NCBI GenBank assembly: GCA_025667525.1
Contig: JANFOE010000582.1
Coordinates: 124,001-188,000 of the forward strand
Length of the DNA stretch: 64,000 bases
Direction of reading: 5' to 3'
Origin: Glebionis coronaria
Lineage: Eukaryota > Streptophyta > Magnoliopsida > Asterales > Asteraceae
A model generated the notes under the pieces. It saw only the letters and a program-made list of their open reading frames with translations. It did not search any database and was not told the origin of the DNA. Every line of letters begins with the position of its first letter. Positions within the stretch are counted from its first letter, which is position 1. Shown here piece by piece: positions 12,064-27,800 of the stretch. A program made the position numbers and the translations under genes.

Positions 12064-12882
12064 TCAAAAGGAAAATCCTTTATAGTTAGATTCCAAATTA
12101 TCAGCTACAATGTTTTTGTACTAAACATTAGTCAATCGGATTCGAGTCAAACTCATAAAGTACTTGTTTTCACATACAAATCTGTGATGCATATAAATCT
12201 TCCCTAAATATTTTGATCCCATCCATTGTCACTATTGGACACTTACAAATGAGCCACTTGGCTAGCTGATGTTATTCATTGTCATGGAGGTAATGTTTTG
12301 CCACACTATGATTGGCAAGTAGATATAAGTTGATATTCACATTCACACAAAAGCCATGTCACACATTATACCAAAGCTAACAGCTCCTAGCATAGCATAT
12401 GTATGAATCTTGGATTTTGATGACGATGATAAAATCTGGTGCAGCTTCAAGTATTCAAACGGCCTGTAAAGAAAATGAGAATTAACCGGCCAATAAACAA
12501 GAATATCCATGAAGCTAAGAAGACGGAACATATGCCATGAAAAGTGAGTAATTTAGTAGGCCGATACACAAGCCTAACCAAGTACAATGCAAGCAATTTG
12601 GCCCCATAACTGGCTCAAATTGGGTTATGTTCTTAGCCCTTACAGGTCAAATAGGCTATGATTAAGAGGTTAACTTAAAAAGAACATGAGAACAGATTCG
12701 CGTCCTCCCAAGTGTATATTAATGCATAAATGCTCCCAACTGATATATTAAAAAAGATACCCTATTTGTAATAATATGAAGACAAAAAAAATTGTTAAAA
12801 GTGTACCATGGAAATCTAGATGTGTTCCTGTAATCCTGTTAGAAATTGAGTATAAGTCAATACTAACCTGGGTGTGATTATA
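12064..12882 (-). other. ATR 3' flank / probable 3' UTR
   Basis: About 820 bases between the ATR stop and the Smr pseudogene. It holds no convincing coding sequence. ATR's 3' UTR and polyadenylation signals must lie here, but I could not single out one site. Confidence 0.5.
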
Positions 12883-15800
12883 TTAGAACCAAGGCATCCA
12901 CCAGATATACATTTTTCCAAGGTTTTTATGTGAAACAGCTTCAGCAATTAAGCGACGAGCTTGTCCTTCTACAGCAAGAGGTAAAGATGGGGCTGCTCCA
13001 ACACCAACAACAATACCTTGCAATCGTGCTTCAATGTTGCTTATGGCTCGCTGAAATATCATATATATATTTGTTACAAAACTATTGTCTCATATAACAT
13101 TGAGCCCAGGTTGCTTTATTTTTTGTTTTAAGGAAAACCTGTTGTATAACAGAGATAAGAAGATCCAACCTGAGCATGAGGGTTTTGAACTTCTTTTACA
13201 CTGTTTTTGTGATTTTTAGTCCATTCCACAAGAGGGTCGCCGATGAAAGTCTCGAGAACACTCATCAGAGTTTCGCGGTTTTCCCTTAGTACAGAAAGCG
13301 TAATTTCACAGACCTTCAAAAAGGTGCCTTCGTAACCGGTAATTCCCAATCCATCAATCATATTCTACAGACACCATGGCAGGAGAAGGTTTCAGAAATC
13401 ATCTAGCAAATAGCCTACTCAAATATAGCATTTAGGAGGCATAGAACATTGCATAAAACATCTATTCTAGTTTATGAAACAAGTAGAAAGTAAATAATAT
13501 TAAACATAAGTTTTTTAAGCAGTAATTAGATATAGGAAAGTCGCTTGCAAGATGATAAGAAGCTAGATATATTGATAGTTAATATAATAAACACTATATA
13601 GTTGCATCATACATTATCTAATACTTTAGGCATATGTATCTCTTTAACTTTACTAACTTATGGGTCTTCATAGTAAAGCTTTGAACTTTAGGTCACTTAT
13701 TACTTCTCTTTCTTGACATCTTGATAAATTGGATTCATTCTTCACAATTTTATCCAGATGTGCAATCGATGTTGTATCAAGTGATCAGATCCAGAGCTAA
13801 TACAACATTCCAGTTTTCGAAAAGATCATATAATCACCATAAGTTCACTGTTTAATAAACAAGTATTGATCACAATGCCGCTTTGCATTATACACCCGGT
13901 CCAATGATACACTTTGTATCACCGATTATACAGTGTTGTGCTTCTAACGAAATCTATAATTCTACATAATAAAATTTACAATAAACGTGTTTCTATCTAT
14001 ATGAGCATACGTACACTAGCTGAAAATATTAAACCACTACCAAACCAAGAATTATAGGTCAATGAGTATGTTGGTCACCATTCACATACCTAAGCAACAC
14101 ATATTCCATAAAGCATGCAAAAGTTAAAGAACTTGTCAATTTGTCATGATATGGACGTCATATTTCTCATTCGATAAATAAATAAAACATAAATGTAAAT
14201 ATTCAAGAAATAGACACGCGGTTTCAGATTCTTTTACCTGCGTCAGCCTAAAAGGTACAAGTTCAGGCTTCTCCAGTTGTAAGCCTCTGTCAAATAAGCA
14301 ACTGAAATCAACATGAACACAGTCACCGGTAGTTGAATCAAAAAGAATATTTTCTCCATGACGGTCTCCAAGACCAACTATATGCCCAACCATTGACCAA
14401 ACAGCAGCAGTATGTGCATAAGCAACACGGGCTCTAAACCAAGCAGCCGGTTCAGAAAATGTGTTCAAAAACCACTTGTGAAAAGCTGGAGGGAACATGG
14501 GAAGAATTTTATTCTTCAACATTTCATCTTCAGTCATTTTACCTTGACATAGATCATAAATTCGTTTAATTTGAGGGTTTGTCTTATGCCGATCAAACTT
14601 TCCAGAGCTTATATATATGTCTTGGAGGATATGTCGAAGCCCGCGAGTGTTGGGTACCCATTCTACCATCCCGCAATCCTCTGTTAATGGAATAACAGCA
14701 AATGTACGGACATAAAGCTTCCTTCTACGGCTTTCTGGGCACTTTAACAATAATCGATTTATCATTGCATTAAACTCCATCATTCGTGCATCTTTCCTAA
14801 GGTCATCCTTCGGTTTACAAAGGAATGGACGCTTTACACCATCACTACCAAGTAGAATTATCTGTAAAGGATCAACATGGCAAATATTATTGTGGCAGAG
14901 AGATAGCCATTACATGCATTTTTAATTAATATGACCCTATAAGCAAGTCCCTTAAAGATTATGCCCCTCATGCATATTGCATGATTAATAATGCATTTTT
15001 AAGTGAGCAACTAAACACTGTTGGGATAAATATCTTTCTGATAAATATACACCCAAAGAATATAAAGAAGTAAACAAGAAACCACAAGCAAATGAAGTAT
15101 AACACATAAACAAAGTAGAGAAAACAAGCACCTTTGAAAAGGAATACACAAAAGGAAATGGAGATGTGGAAAACAATATAATAGAACCCTAATTGCTTGG
15201 ATAGTCAAAGCGCGGCTACTTTATAATTCTGTATACATTTGGATATGATGTTCAAGCATTTAAACTTTTCTATGTTCTATTCTTTCCCACAAAAAAGCAC
15301 GGCATGTCATTTTATGAGTTTATCCAAACCAGATCCCAGTAGAGTTTATAAATTTGAGTCAATTTTATTCTTGAAGTCAGACAAAAGATGGATTAAGGCT
15401 ACGGTGTTTTGGAAGAAATTTGTGATGCAGAGGTTGGGGCGCTAGATGAAACTAATAATAATGCTACCTACTCTAATGAAAAATAGGGCCGATATTGTGC
15501 CCGTGTAGATTTTAAGTCAAGAATATAAGACCACGAGAGAGCAAAATTTTATCAGAAAACTTGAATCCTTATATGAACAGCTTTGGAAACAGTTTTTTTG
15601 TCTCAAATCGAGACTATTCTGAAGTTAGAAAAAGAGTCCCTTTTTACTTAAAGAAGAATAAGGGATCCCGAAATAAAGATTGCTCACATCCTGAAGTTCA
15701 AAAAAGAATCTGAAGTTCTTTTTGATTGGGCATATAGTTGGTCTTGGAAGAATAAGGGATCCCATAATTCCACATCCTGAAGTTCAAAAAAGAGGACAAG

Positions 15801-18800
15801 AATATATCATGATAGGATGTGGAATTATGGGATTTATAAATAGATATTATTATAAGTATATATTAGGATTGTAATTTCATTTATGCTAAATTTTACGAAT
15901 GAATTAGTGATTTAGTATCATTCTTGGGATAGCTTATACTTCAAGAGCAGAATCAGGTTTACCAAAGTGGCCACTTACGGGATTTATCTTATTATGAGCA
16001 GTTAGACTCTACACGCTAACATTGGCTTGAGGCATTTTCTTTACATGCATCTTACCTTTTTTGGCCGCTGAAGTGATGAAAGGACCTCGGCTTCATCTGC
16101 TATTCCTGTTATAGTTGGAAGATCTGTAGGTGAGAAAAACCCTTTTGCACTTGTATCGTAAGAGGAAATGTTAACATTCATCGATCCTTGAGTAGGCATT
16201 ATGATTTCCAGTGGCATCATCCTTTTGAGAGCACTAAATTCAGTAGATATGTTGATTGTTGCTACCTTGGAATTACTTGCGTGAAAGCATAACCTGATGA
16301 AATGATCAATTAGGCTGGCAAATTGACCAAACAAAGAATTGGGTGCTCCCTGATTAGATCCTTTTCGTGCATTATTTATAATCTCTGCAGCTGCTTCCCG
16401 CCTTGACTTAACGGTAGATTTTGAAACGGCTGCCATGATCCATAGCGCTTGTTGTGTATATTTTCGGAGAACAGTCGTGATAATAAGTTTGACCAATCTC
16501 ACAGTAGCTGAATTTTGGTGGCAGATTCTAGAAACTAATTGAGGAAGAACTGTCAGCCAGTGATAGGTAGGCAGATCGTTCAAACACCCCTGCATAATGC
16601 CGTTCGCCTGCCAGTGGATTACGGAATAAATTTCACCTTAATACAGAATAATAATGATTAGAAGACACAATTAAAAAAAAAAACTACTACCTTTTTATGA
16701 GCTCTTATCATGTCGGGATTGGACGATACATCTTTCCACTCATAAATACTACCCAACTCAAACCATAATGTCAAGAGCCTTGGAAGAGCTTGAAAGAGAT
16801 TCTTATGGCCTTTGTGAAGCCCCTTAGCATAATATAACAGGACATCAGGAAGATGAAACCACCAAGGCTTTTGGGAATTTTTACTTGTAGAGGAACACGA
16901 ATCAGATCTTTCTTCTTCTCGTTTCCTTGCATCAACAAGCAACTCATCACAATACTTTGCCACATAAAAGAACCCTTTTTCCCATCTGGGTTGCAATTCC
17001 CTGACCCTATTGAAGAGAACCATCACATCTTCCTTCTGCTTCAACCCTGTATAATGAATCCACCTTGTGTATAGCAGCAATGTTTTTGCAACATCCCGAT
17101 TCTCATTCGATGCTTGAGTGTTACAAGGTAAAGTTGGCTGGTTTAAAGGAACCAATGAAAGACTGGTGATCGATGACATTGCAGCAGAGCCGACCACTTG
17201 AACAGGCATATTCATTAGTGACCGTTGCAACTCTGCTATAGCACCATCAGACCGCCTAGTGCTCCATAAAAGCTTAGCCTTTTCCATGTGAACATTAGCT
17301 GCACCTGATGCATTAGCTTCCAAAATTGCTCGATTAGCTGTCTCATAATGACCAGCTGAACGACAAAGTTTAGCATATTGAATCCAACAGTTTCCAACCT
17401 GAGAATTAAGACCATTAGCACCAAAAACCAGTCTTCGGAAAGCCAATAATGGTTCTCTTGTTCTAAAAGATGGTTGGGTAATTCTAAGCCGGTCTTCCCA
17501 ATTCTCTGTCACTTTTAAAAACTCTGGTTCAGAAATACACGACTTCTCCAAAAAGGATTCACCATTAAGGATAGAATGAAAATCTTCCAGTTCTTGTAAC
17601 ACATGAAGCTTGACAACAAAAGGATATGCTCGTGTATATGAATCCATACCAGCAGCAGCAAGTGGAGCTATCAAAGCTTGTTTGGATAATGCAATTTTCT
17701 CACCAACAGAAAATTGGTCTTTCATTCTCATTGCTCGAAGAATCTTCGCAACATCCATATCGAATGAAGCATTACTGTCTGAAATACTACAAAGTAAACC
17801 TTCTTCGTCAGCTCCAGCAAGATACTCGTCTGTTAAGTCCCATCTGCCTAACCTCCAAGCTGCTTGAACTCCTTGCATACACCATGTCTTTTTGTATTGT
17901 GGGATTTTGGATATTAATCCATCAACATGAGTAACCACTGCCTGTAAATGACACATATTGATTAAACAATTGAGAACATCTGAATGCCTCTGAACAGAAG
18001 TGGGCTCCATTTGCAATGCCTGTTCACAAGAAGTCAAAACTTCAGCCCAGTTTCCTGCCTTTTTGTTTATTAAAATCTGATCCTGCAAGCTCTTTGATTT
18101 ACGTAAAGATGCCAATCCAGACAAACCATCTGGCTCATCCAGACCACTATAGATTTCCATGAAGAATGAGACATCTTCATCCTCAAAAATACCACTTTTT
18201 GCAGCTGATGGATTGAACGATCCAGATTTTTCAAGCACATGACACTCAAAGTACAACAAAGACCGAGCATAAGCCTGACACCTAAAGGAGGCCTTAGCTA
18301 GGGTCACCTTTGGGATTGCAGACAGAAGCTCCGAAACATGTTTGCACTGCATGGATAACTGGTCTGAATCTAATGAGTAATATACACTGTTGTCCTTGGA
18401 TTTTTGCTTTGTTTTGGACTGAGATAGGGCAAGCTCTTGTTCAATGTCATCAACCCATTGGCCAAGATTGTCAAGGAGAGTAAAAACAGCTTGAATGCAA
18501 ACTTCACTTTGACCAGAACTGATTCCTGGAACATTCTCTGAAGCTGCCGCATTAAGAACTGAGAGAATTTCCTGCGTTATTACATGGCGTGCCTCTTCAG
18601 TCCCATGTAAGACAGCATTTAATACCAAATACGGTAACAAATATGTTGCTGTTTGCATATCATGGCGTACAATACCTCGACATGCATTAAAGATGCTTGC
18701 TCGTGAACCAGTTGCATGCACACTAAGTTTTTTAACCCAGTTGAAGATCCATCTGCGAAATGACAAAGAGGGCCGATAAATGGGACCAGAAGATGCAGAA

Positions 18801-21800
18801 TCAGCCACATTTGGAAGCTGGAACCTTGATGTTAAACAAGGAGCTATTATCTCTTTGACATAATTAGAAAACCGGTCCCACAATCTCTGACCCCTTCCGT
18901 CCATCGTAGTTGACTTGTTGACTTTTGACATATGAGAAACATAAACATTCTCATCAAGCGATGCCTCACAGCCAGCAATCTTTAGTAACTCCTGTATAGC
19001 CAGAGCAGCCGAGTCCTGAACTATGGTGTCAGGTGCTGCTCTAAAAGCTCTCGCTAAATGCTTGTGGATTAACTCAAAAATTAAATCGTCATCTGAACAT
19101 GCAATTTTAAACCTCTGATTTGAAAACTCTTTAACCTTGGCAGGATCGACAGCTCCAAACGATCCAATACAATCAGCACAAACCAACTTTAGTCGTTGTC
19201 CAACTATAGTTCTGGATTCTTCTGCACAGCCTCTAAGTAAGGATGTAATCAAAGAGCTCAAAATATCCATATCTGAATCCCCTTCCCCGTTGACCATGAT
19301 GGTAACATCCCCTCTTTTCAGCTTTAGCAATTTACTTAGCTCACAGGCTACCATATACCTAACATTTAAGTTTTCATGGTTCAAACCGTCAACAATATTG
19401 CGTAGTTCGTCCTTTAAGGTCATGGCCCCACGTGCTTCATCTATTACTTTGTTAACGTCTGTAAGGGCAGGAATGTTGGGTAGAGGAGGAAATTCATAAA
19501 TATGTTGTTTTAGGACGGATTTATTTTCAAGTACAAGTTCTTCCAAAATTTTCACAGTTTTGATCATAAGCAAAGAAGAATGCTCTTTTTTTTTCTCAAG
19601 TAAGGGGATAAGTGCAGCAAAAACCTGAGAGATTACATGTTTAGTGCTAGAAGGGGATACCTTTGCCAATTTTTTAATAAAACGATGTAAGACGGCAAGC
19701 CCATCACTCTGCAGCTGTTCCTTACCAATTGCATGCATGAGAAGAACCATGAGTTTTGGTACATAAGTGCTAAGGTGGGAACCCATCATACTGATCAACA
19801 TTTCTATACGTCTTGTTGCTTGAATTTGCAGTGACAGGTCGTCTGCATGGAGCATCTTATGGTCAATACTGTTAAGAAGACCAACAAAATGGTTCCTTAA
19901 AAACCCTGGAAGATCCTCATTTCCTGTCAATATTTTTGCAATTTCTTTTATCATCAGAGGCACCCTTGATAACCTGTAAGCAAAAGTTCTGTGCCTATTA
20001 TTTTGCTATACACAATATGAAGAAGATCAAACGAAGTAGAATCTTCAACAACTAGTACTTCATACCAGTACTAATAAATATATACACAAGGAATTCATAC
20101 ATTCCATCCCCAGCAAAAAGTCAAAAAGGGGTTTTTGCTAACCCTAAAACATAAGCCCAATGATCATCTTCAGGTTTAAATCAACAAAGCGTACTAAAAA
20201 GATATATAGTGAAAAAATAGATAATCATTTCTACTGGCAATTATAGGAAAAAAAATGTTTCCTAAAAGAAATGTACTGATCTGTAGTGTTATTACTATCC
20301 AACACCTAACGATAATAAAAAAAAATCAAGAAGCCAAAAGAATCATTAGTTTGTTTGTTTTGGAGGTTTGGGACAGACAGAAGTGTGTTACAACTCAGTA
20401 CATAGAAAATCATTACTTGATCCACCTCTAAAATAGTTAACAGTTATAAGAAGGATCAAAGAGAAAGTTAATAATCTGCAGGCATGCAGGGTATTAAAGT
20501 TACAAGATGCATCCCTCAACTGGAATTTGGATACATGCTTTTTTTTTTTTTTTTTTGGTAACCGTGATTTCCGACTCATTGGCAGACTAATCCACGGGGT
20601 TTGAGCCCACCGCCACACAGACTCAAACCAGGTAAAGCCCTCCCTTTTTAGGAGGTTGGCATGGCCACTTCAAGTTTGTTTGCACCTAGCAGGAATTGAA
20701 CTTGAGACCTCACACATTTGGATACATGTTTAATCTAAGATCGAAACAAAAACATTCTGAAATTCACTTTGATTCAGAAATAAGATTAAATTGAACATTA
20801 TACCTTATGCTAGTATCAACTGAATCATCCACATCCACAGAACAGACTAGTTCATCCAGAAGTGCAGGTAAAGCAGCTGCAAAAATTTCTGTTCTGTCGG
20901 AGCCAGTCTGATCACGGTAGAACTGCAAAGCACGGTCAAGTTTGTGTCCATCTGCTTGAGAAAGAGCGAAAGCAAGAACTTTTGGTAGCCAGTTGACAAT
21001 AAGTTGAACCATATCTGTGTTCAAACATTTTGCCAACTCATATAAGGTAGCAACTGCTTGCTCATTATCCTGCTGAGCGATCACAAGCTTTGGGAGGACC
21101 ACTGGAACCATTTTTTTAACAAATTCTTCAGCTGTAACATTAAGAAGAGTTGCTGCAAATTCTTCAACCATTTTTGGACTTTTAGCAAGCTGCGACGATA
21201 AATAATTATATACTTCGTTGCGTATATGAACATATTTAGCAAGAATTTGCTCCAAACCTCCTTTATGATGTAAAAAGCAAGAGCGATGAATTAATCTAGA
21301 CGCAGACAATCTCACGGCCACATATGGATTGTCAAGTTGCTCTATTAATATAATAAGAGTCCATAGGAAGAGTCGACCATGAATATCTGCTGCAACCATG
21401 ATACACGCTGTTGTTTCAAGAAGAGTTTCAAATACTTCTGTATCATTAGCTGCTTCATACCCTTGTCTCAACTTATCCAAAAATCTTTGCTCTTTGGTTT
21501 TACCAGCGGACTCTTCATCCGGAAATAAACCAGTCAATATAGGATGCTCAATGAAACACCTAATGTGTCTGCTAAATGCTTCTCTCACGGACTTCCTTCT
21601 ATGAAGCAGTAGGTAATCAATGGCTTTTAGCCAATCAATTTTCATTTCATGTAAAGTATCTGCACTCATGTGAACAAGGATCCGTCCAACTATTGACACA
21701 CAAGAAAGCTGAACCTCTTCAGATTCATCAAAAAGGAGAGTGAAAAAAATGCGGATAAGACTTGTGTAATCACAATCCATCTTAGGCGCCAGATTTTCAA

Positions 21801-24800
21801 CATTACGGATATCAGGTTCTATTACAAACGAGTCATGATTATAATTGACACTTTTGTCACACATAGAGCACCAAAATCCTCGCAATAGTTGATCCCCCGT
21901 CCAACTTCGTTTGTTGTTCTCGTCTTTTAAGAATAATTTGCACTTGCTTTCAAATAAACTTGCAGTACCATCACAAGATCCATAGAGACATGCCAAATAA
22001 CCAAGAGAAATGGCGATGAATCTCTTAGCTTTATCATTCTTCTCGTTTGACAAGTACCTGCCAAGACCATTCCAACAAAAAATCCAAATGACAAAAGGAG
22101 GAAAAGAAGAAGGCGGAATAAAATCTTGTTTGACCTATACAAGAGAAAGATAGCATAGAATAGCAAAGGCTATTAAAATTTAGCACGCTAAAATTGTTGC
22201 TTGAAACATTTTAAACTCACATAATGTTTTAGGCTTCTGGTTACTACTGGGTGTGAATATTGCAAATTCACTATAAATGCATAAGATATAAGAAGTTTGC
22301 TTACTCCAATCTCTTAAACATCTGCCTCAGTGTACCAAAGTGGCACAAGACCACTAATGGCATTGCAATAATGGCTTCACTTCTAACCTCTTCTGCGTCA
22401 TCCTGAAGACCCAAGTCCAAAATACCTAAGTGACTCCCACTTTGAGACAGAGCTTCCATCATGGAAAGGATCTGAATGCAGAAACACTTTGTCGTCAATG
22501 GCAAACAGGGTTCAGCTGTCATAGAAGAATGATTCCATGGAATCTTCAACACTAACTGCATTAACTTTGCAGAATTGCCAATGTCTCCAAAAAGCTCGTC
22601 CTTCTCAGAAAGAAATCCTAAAATGACAGGAGTTGCATTTTCATTTAATGATCTAATCATCATTATTTAAGTTAAAAAATGTCACAGGTAAGATACATTC
22701 AGAAGCAATTATTTGTGAGACATTATGATTCCTGCTTATTAAAGCTTCTGCGACCATGCTAATTACTAAAACATATTTAAAAGGTATCTGATACAAGTTG
22801 TGACTGAAATTGTGTTTGATTTGTATTCAAGTAGTTGCTAGTCTTACCAAGACACATACATCAGGAACTCTGGAATAAATGAACTTACTCAGTTTAAGCA
22901 GTAAACTGTGAAGTGCTTCAAAATAGATAGACAAATCAATCCCAATCAAGCCTCCTTTGTTTGCCTGCAAGAAATAGCCCTCACTTAGTTTATGAGAATT
23001 AGCTGATTTTATACCTTAAAAAGAAGATATTACCTGCTCACAAATCCAAGGAATCCATTCAACCATCTGACAATACACTTGACGTGATATTTTTGCACGT
23101 GGGTATTTGCAGAACACAATGCATAGCATGCTAAGAGCTGTCAGACAAATTTCTGGTTTTACCACATTATCCTTACGACCAGGAGGTTCCAGATATTCGA
23201 TAAACGAAAAAAGTGAGGACCCTATCTTTTCAGCATATTCCTTTTTCCCTTTAAGATGTGGACAATAAACCTCTTTCGCACTATGCAAGCTACGCTTGAA
23301 CGTTTCAGATTTGTCTACCTTCTGTCGCTTGATATTAAAAACATTTGGGAGATGAACTGGTCGTTTTTCTCCAACTCTTACTGATTCGCATCCACTGGCT
23401 ATTAACAATAAATCATCTGTGCAATCTTCCCCATTGGTTGTCTTGACAAGAAAATCAGGATCAAGAATTTTTAGTGCCACTTCAAAGCACTCAACCAACC
23501 CATAATAAGGTTTTGAAGAGCAAAGATTATAAACTAATAATTCCGGCTTCCAGATATGAGGAGGGCAAAGTGTAGCAATTCGAATATATATACCACATAG
23601 TGCAGCCTGAAATACGTAAGAAAAAAAATAATGAGAAAATTACTGATATAGGTGCTAATGCATATCAGCAATTCTGGGATAACCCAGGATATGTAGATGT
23701 ATGTCTTGTAATATAAACCATAGTCACAGGAAACACTGACTCGCCTACGACTTTCGTTCCGGATCGCTCATACCCAAACGTGGTACAATCGCTTGGGACT
23801 TAGCGAACAGAGACCCTGTTTCACGATCCCGTGCCGAAGCAAACCGTGTTCCATGTGACTTTGATATAAACATAAAAACTTATACCTTGAGCTCAGGACT
23901 TCCAGTCTTCTGCATTGAAACTGGAAAGACATTGATTATATCATTCGCAGTCAGCTTAATAACATCATCAGCACAGCTAGAGTATAGTGCTTGAAGGCAT
24001 CCACCCAAGGAAGAATCATAGCTCGTGTCTCTGCAAAACATGGTGGTTACTAGTGTTCTGCGAGATGAACTTTCCATGGACTATAAAATAACAGACTTCG
24101 CCTGGCAAACTCAAGCATGCAAAAGCAAAGACTGAAGGTGAACAATGATCCTTTTAATTAAAGATAGAGATGAGAATCCACAATGTACTTGGGTCCCATC
24201 ATGACAATTGTATTTTTCTATGTTTTACTTCGTATTGATCTAGGGTCAAGTTAAGCATGACTGATAGAACCTGCATCTCAGAAAGTAGCTTATCGTGACG
24301 AGACAGCCGACTTTTTATTTTGCTTGTATTTCCTTTGTCTGAAAAAATTATCAAATTTATAACGCCGGTTTCCCGAATTGTAGGGTGGGTACATGCGTAT
24401 GGTAGACCGTATTGTCTAAAAATGAAACTACATAATGCCATCTACGCTGACCGAGCTATAGACCACCAACTGTGTAATATTTTCTATGAAGTTAATAAAT
24501 GGAACTATAGGCAAGCATTTTTACAGTATATCGAACCATTATGTTTCCTATTTCTTTATATGTAATCAACTAATTTTTCTAAATCACATCTGCACCATTA
24601 TATCTTCGATTTGCAAACCATAAATGAGATCTTAAAAACCAGTGTTGCAAAAATCGGATAAAAAACGGCAAAATCGGACAAAAAACGGCTAAATTGGCCA
24701 ACTCAGATACGGATAGAAATCGGCGAAATCGGGGATAAATCGGCGAAGTCGGACAAAAAACGGTTAAGTCGCGCAAATCGGGCAATTAGTTGTACTAAGA

Positions 24801-27800
24801 AAGAATACAAGCGGTGACCTTGGCCTTATGTTATAAGTTTCTGATCCTTACAAAAAATATAAGCAATGAGCTTCTTTAACATTATATTCCTACCTGTGGG
24901 TATGTTTAGAATATTGAGGTTCAATTTTTTTTTAATGCATGCAATGAGCATCCACCCCCAAAATGCAACAATAACTCACTCTAACAAATATATTGTGTCC
25001 CTTTTGGCTGATTACAGATCATCCATGGAAGGGGCTGGTTACAGACTTGCAGATTATCTCACTAAATTTCATTTGCATCTTTGTACATTTTGACTTTAGC
25101 TGAATGCATAACTATAACTCACTCTAACAAATATATTGTGTCCCTTTTGGCTGATTACAGATCATCCATGGAAGGGGCTGGTTACAGACTTGCAGATTAT
25201 CTCACTAAATTTCATTTGCATCTTTGTATATTTTGACTTTAGCTGAATGCATAACTATTGTTGGTAATCTAGCTTATGTTGAGTAACCTTCTTAAACTTT
25301 CATGATATGATTCCATGCAAGAAGAAGAAATAAAAGCAATCACAAGTAAAATGTCATGGTCAACTCGTTTGGTCCATTTCACTTTACTTCTCATTTCCAA
25401 GTTTTTTACCATTGACTAATATTTTCGTCTGTCATTTACCTTACAGAAAAGCTTTTAAATAGCATATTTTTAAATCCTCTTTATCTTCCTAATGAGAAAC
25501 TGAATGGACTAGATGCATTGACACTTGGCGAACTGGCAAGAATTCTATTTCTCTCTCCTCTTCGTTTTCTTTTGTTTTGTTACCTGCTTGAAAAGACTGC
25601 TGACTCGTTCAAGATGGAAAAGGCCAACTGAAGAAAAAGATAGATGGTTCAACTAGATAGGTAACTCCTCACCCTACCATTTTATACTTTATGATGAATT
25701 CCTGCCTAACATGATGAGTGTTAGATAGAGTTTAATCATTGGGCCCTCAGTCTACCAGCCTAAACATTGAGGAAAGTAGATATAATGCCACAACAGAATC
25801 ATGTTTTAGATCCATATCTATAAAATGTTGTTTCTTATTTTAAAATGGTGATATGAAGATTCAAATACTCATAACAGAATCATGTGTTTTCCAGGAGAAG
25901 TGCTGTGTGTCTATTTTAGCAGATTGCAGGTCTGCAAATTTATGGTCTGTTCTGTGTTGTGGTTTTGTTTGAGTTATATGTATGGGTCTGTTCTTTTAAT
26001 ATGTGTGGCTACTCCATGATATATGCTATTGATTACTTTTCTTTTTCTTTCTTGAAAGGCAACAATTCATTACAAGAACAAAACAAGAAATACAAACAAA
26101 GGCAACTCATTAATTAACCAGATGTTAAAAGCGATGGGCCCCAGGAGAAATAATAAACCTATACAAAGAAATGAGTTTGATCTGAATGATAAAACTTAAC
26201 ATAAGATGCAATGACGGTCAATAAAAAACACAAACTAGATAGTGCCAGAAAACTAATTATTAATACCTGAACACAGGACATCTGTCCTCCACTTCACTCA
26301 GTATGGTTGATATTGACAGAATCATGTTTACACAAGGGATGATGTCGTCACTTACAACAGCTCCCAAGATGCGCATCAAGTCAAAGCAAGCCTTCATGGT
26401 GTTTTTTTTATTAGAAATCAATTGCAATGAGTATGGGAACAAAAAGAAGATACTTAACATTACAGTTACAAGTTACAACCGATTATGTAGAACGAACAGC
26501 AAGTTAAGTCAAACTAACCATTTGCAAAGCAGCATCCCGATAGCACAGTAGGTTGCACACATCCATAACAAATGGCTCATTTATCAGCTTTTCCACATTT
26601 AGAGCTCCTTCAGTTAAGCATTTACATGAAATTTTAAGCATCCAAGTAGCAAAAAGCTGCCACCTGGCAGGTTCTGTGAGGTTGATCATAATACCAAAAC
26701 CATCAACCGGTTTATTGCATGTTGGGAGTTCACTGAGGACAGTAGAATCGGTAGAAATTCCAGATAGGGACTCATTGAAACACCTCAGAGAGACTTCCAA
26801 CCCTGGTTTGCTAGTGTCTGTGGTTATTGATGCTATAGTATATAGATCTGTTGAGAGGAAAAAACATATTGCAGTTAGCTTGTGAAATGTTCAAACCAGC
26901 AGATAGGAAAAATTAATTCTGCTAGTTGTGATTGTTGCTTGAGAGTCAAACCACCAGTCCTTAAAGACATGCTCTCGTTCAGAGATAATATTTACAGTAT
27001 GTTAGTGGTTTGTACCTTTAACCCCCCTCATTACATCTTCAAAAAACTGGCGATAAGCATCTCGATCTCCTGTACGGAGCAAGGATAAAAGGGATGCTAG
27101 TGTCTCAAAAATTATTCCATGGCGAGAGCTGAAAGAGGCACAACCAGCAGGCAGGTAAGAAGATAGTATAAAAGAGATGAAGTATAACAAGTCTAAAGAA
27201 TGACAACACAAAGACAAGAACATCGAAGATATTTACATGGTGTTGTAAAAAGTATTGATTTTGTATTAAGCAAACTAATAAGAGTAACAAAAAACTTCAA
27301 GTTGAAAGGATAACACAAAAAGCAAGAGTGAATAATAAAGTTGAAGTAATGGGAAGATGGCTAATGATTACAGTACGTGATAATAATTGTTGAGGTCTAC
27401 AGTCAGAAAGGTGCTAATTCTAGGTTGTGACCAAATATAACAGACTGTTAAATGGTATGTGTATGAACAAGAGGTAAGAATGAATAATAAATAAGAAAAA
27501 GAAAGTACTGACGAGAATGAGGGTTCAGCAAAAAAGGGTAGTATACGACAGATAATGGGTAAAACTGCAGTGGGGTTTCCATGAAAGAAAACTCCAGGAA
27601 AATTCTTGACCGTGTGAGTCAATAGTTTCAACACAGCAATGACCTCCCTCTCGTTTGCTGCAGTAGGATACAAAAACATAGACGTTAGTGTTTGTTTAAT
27701 TTTAGGGATATTGACCTAACTAAACTAGTAATTGATAAATAATCAAATTAAATTATTAGGTTGCTACTGACCAGAAGAAGAAGGAATGACGTAAGCGTGA

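Noticed and set aside
16658..19963. The 1,101-residue open frame as a separate gene
   Set aside because: It is exon 11 of ATR; it starts and ends at good splice sites in phase with the neighbouring exons.
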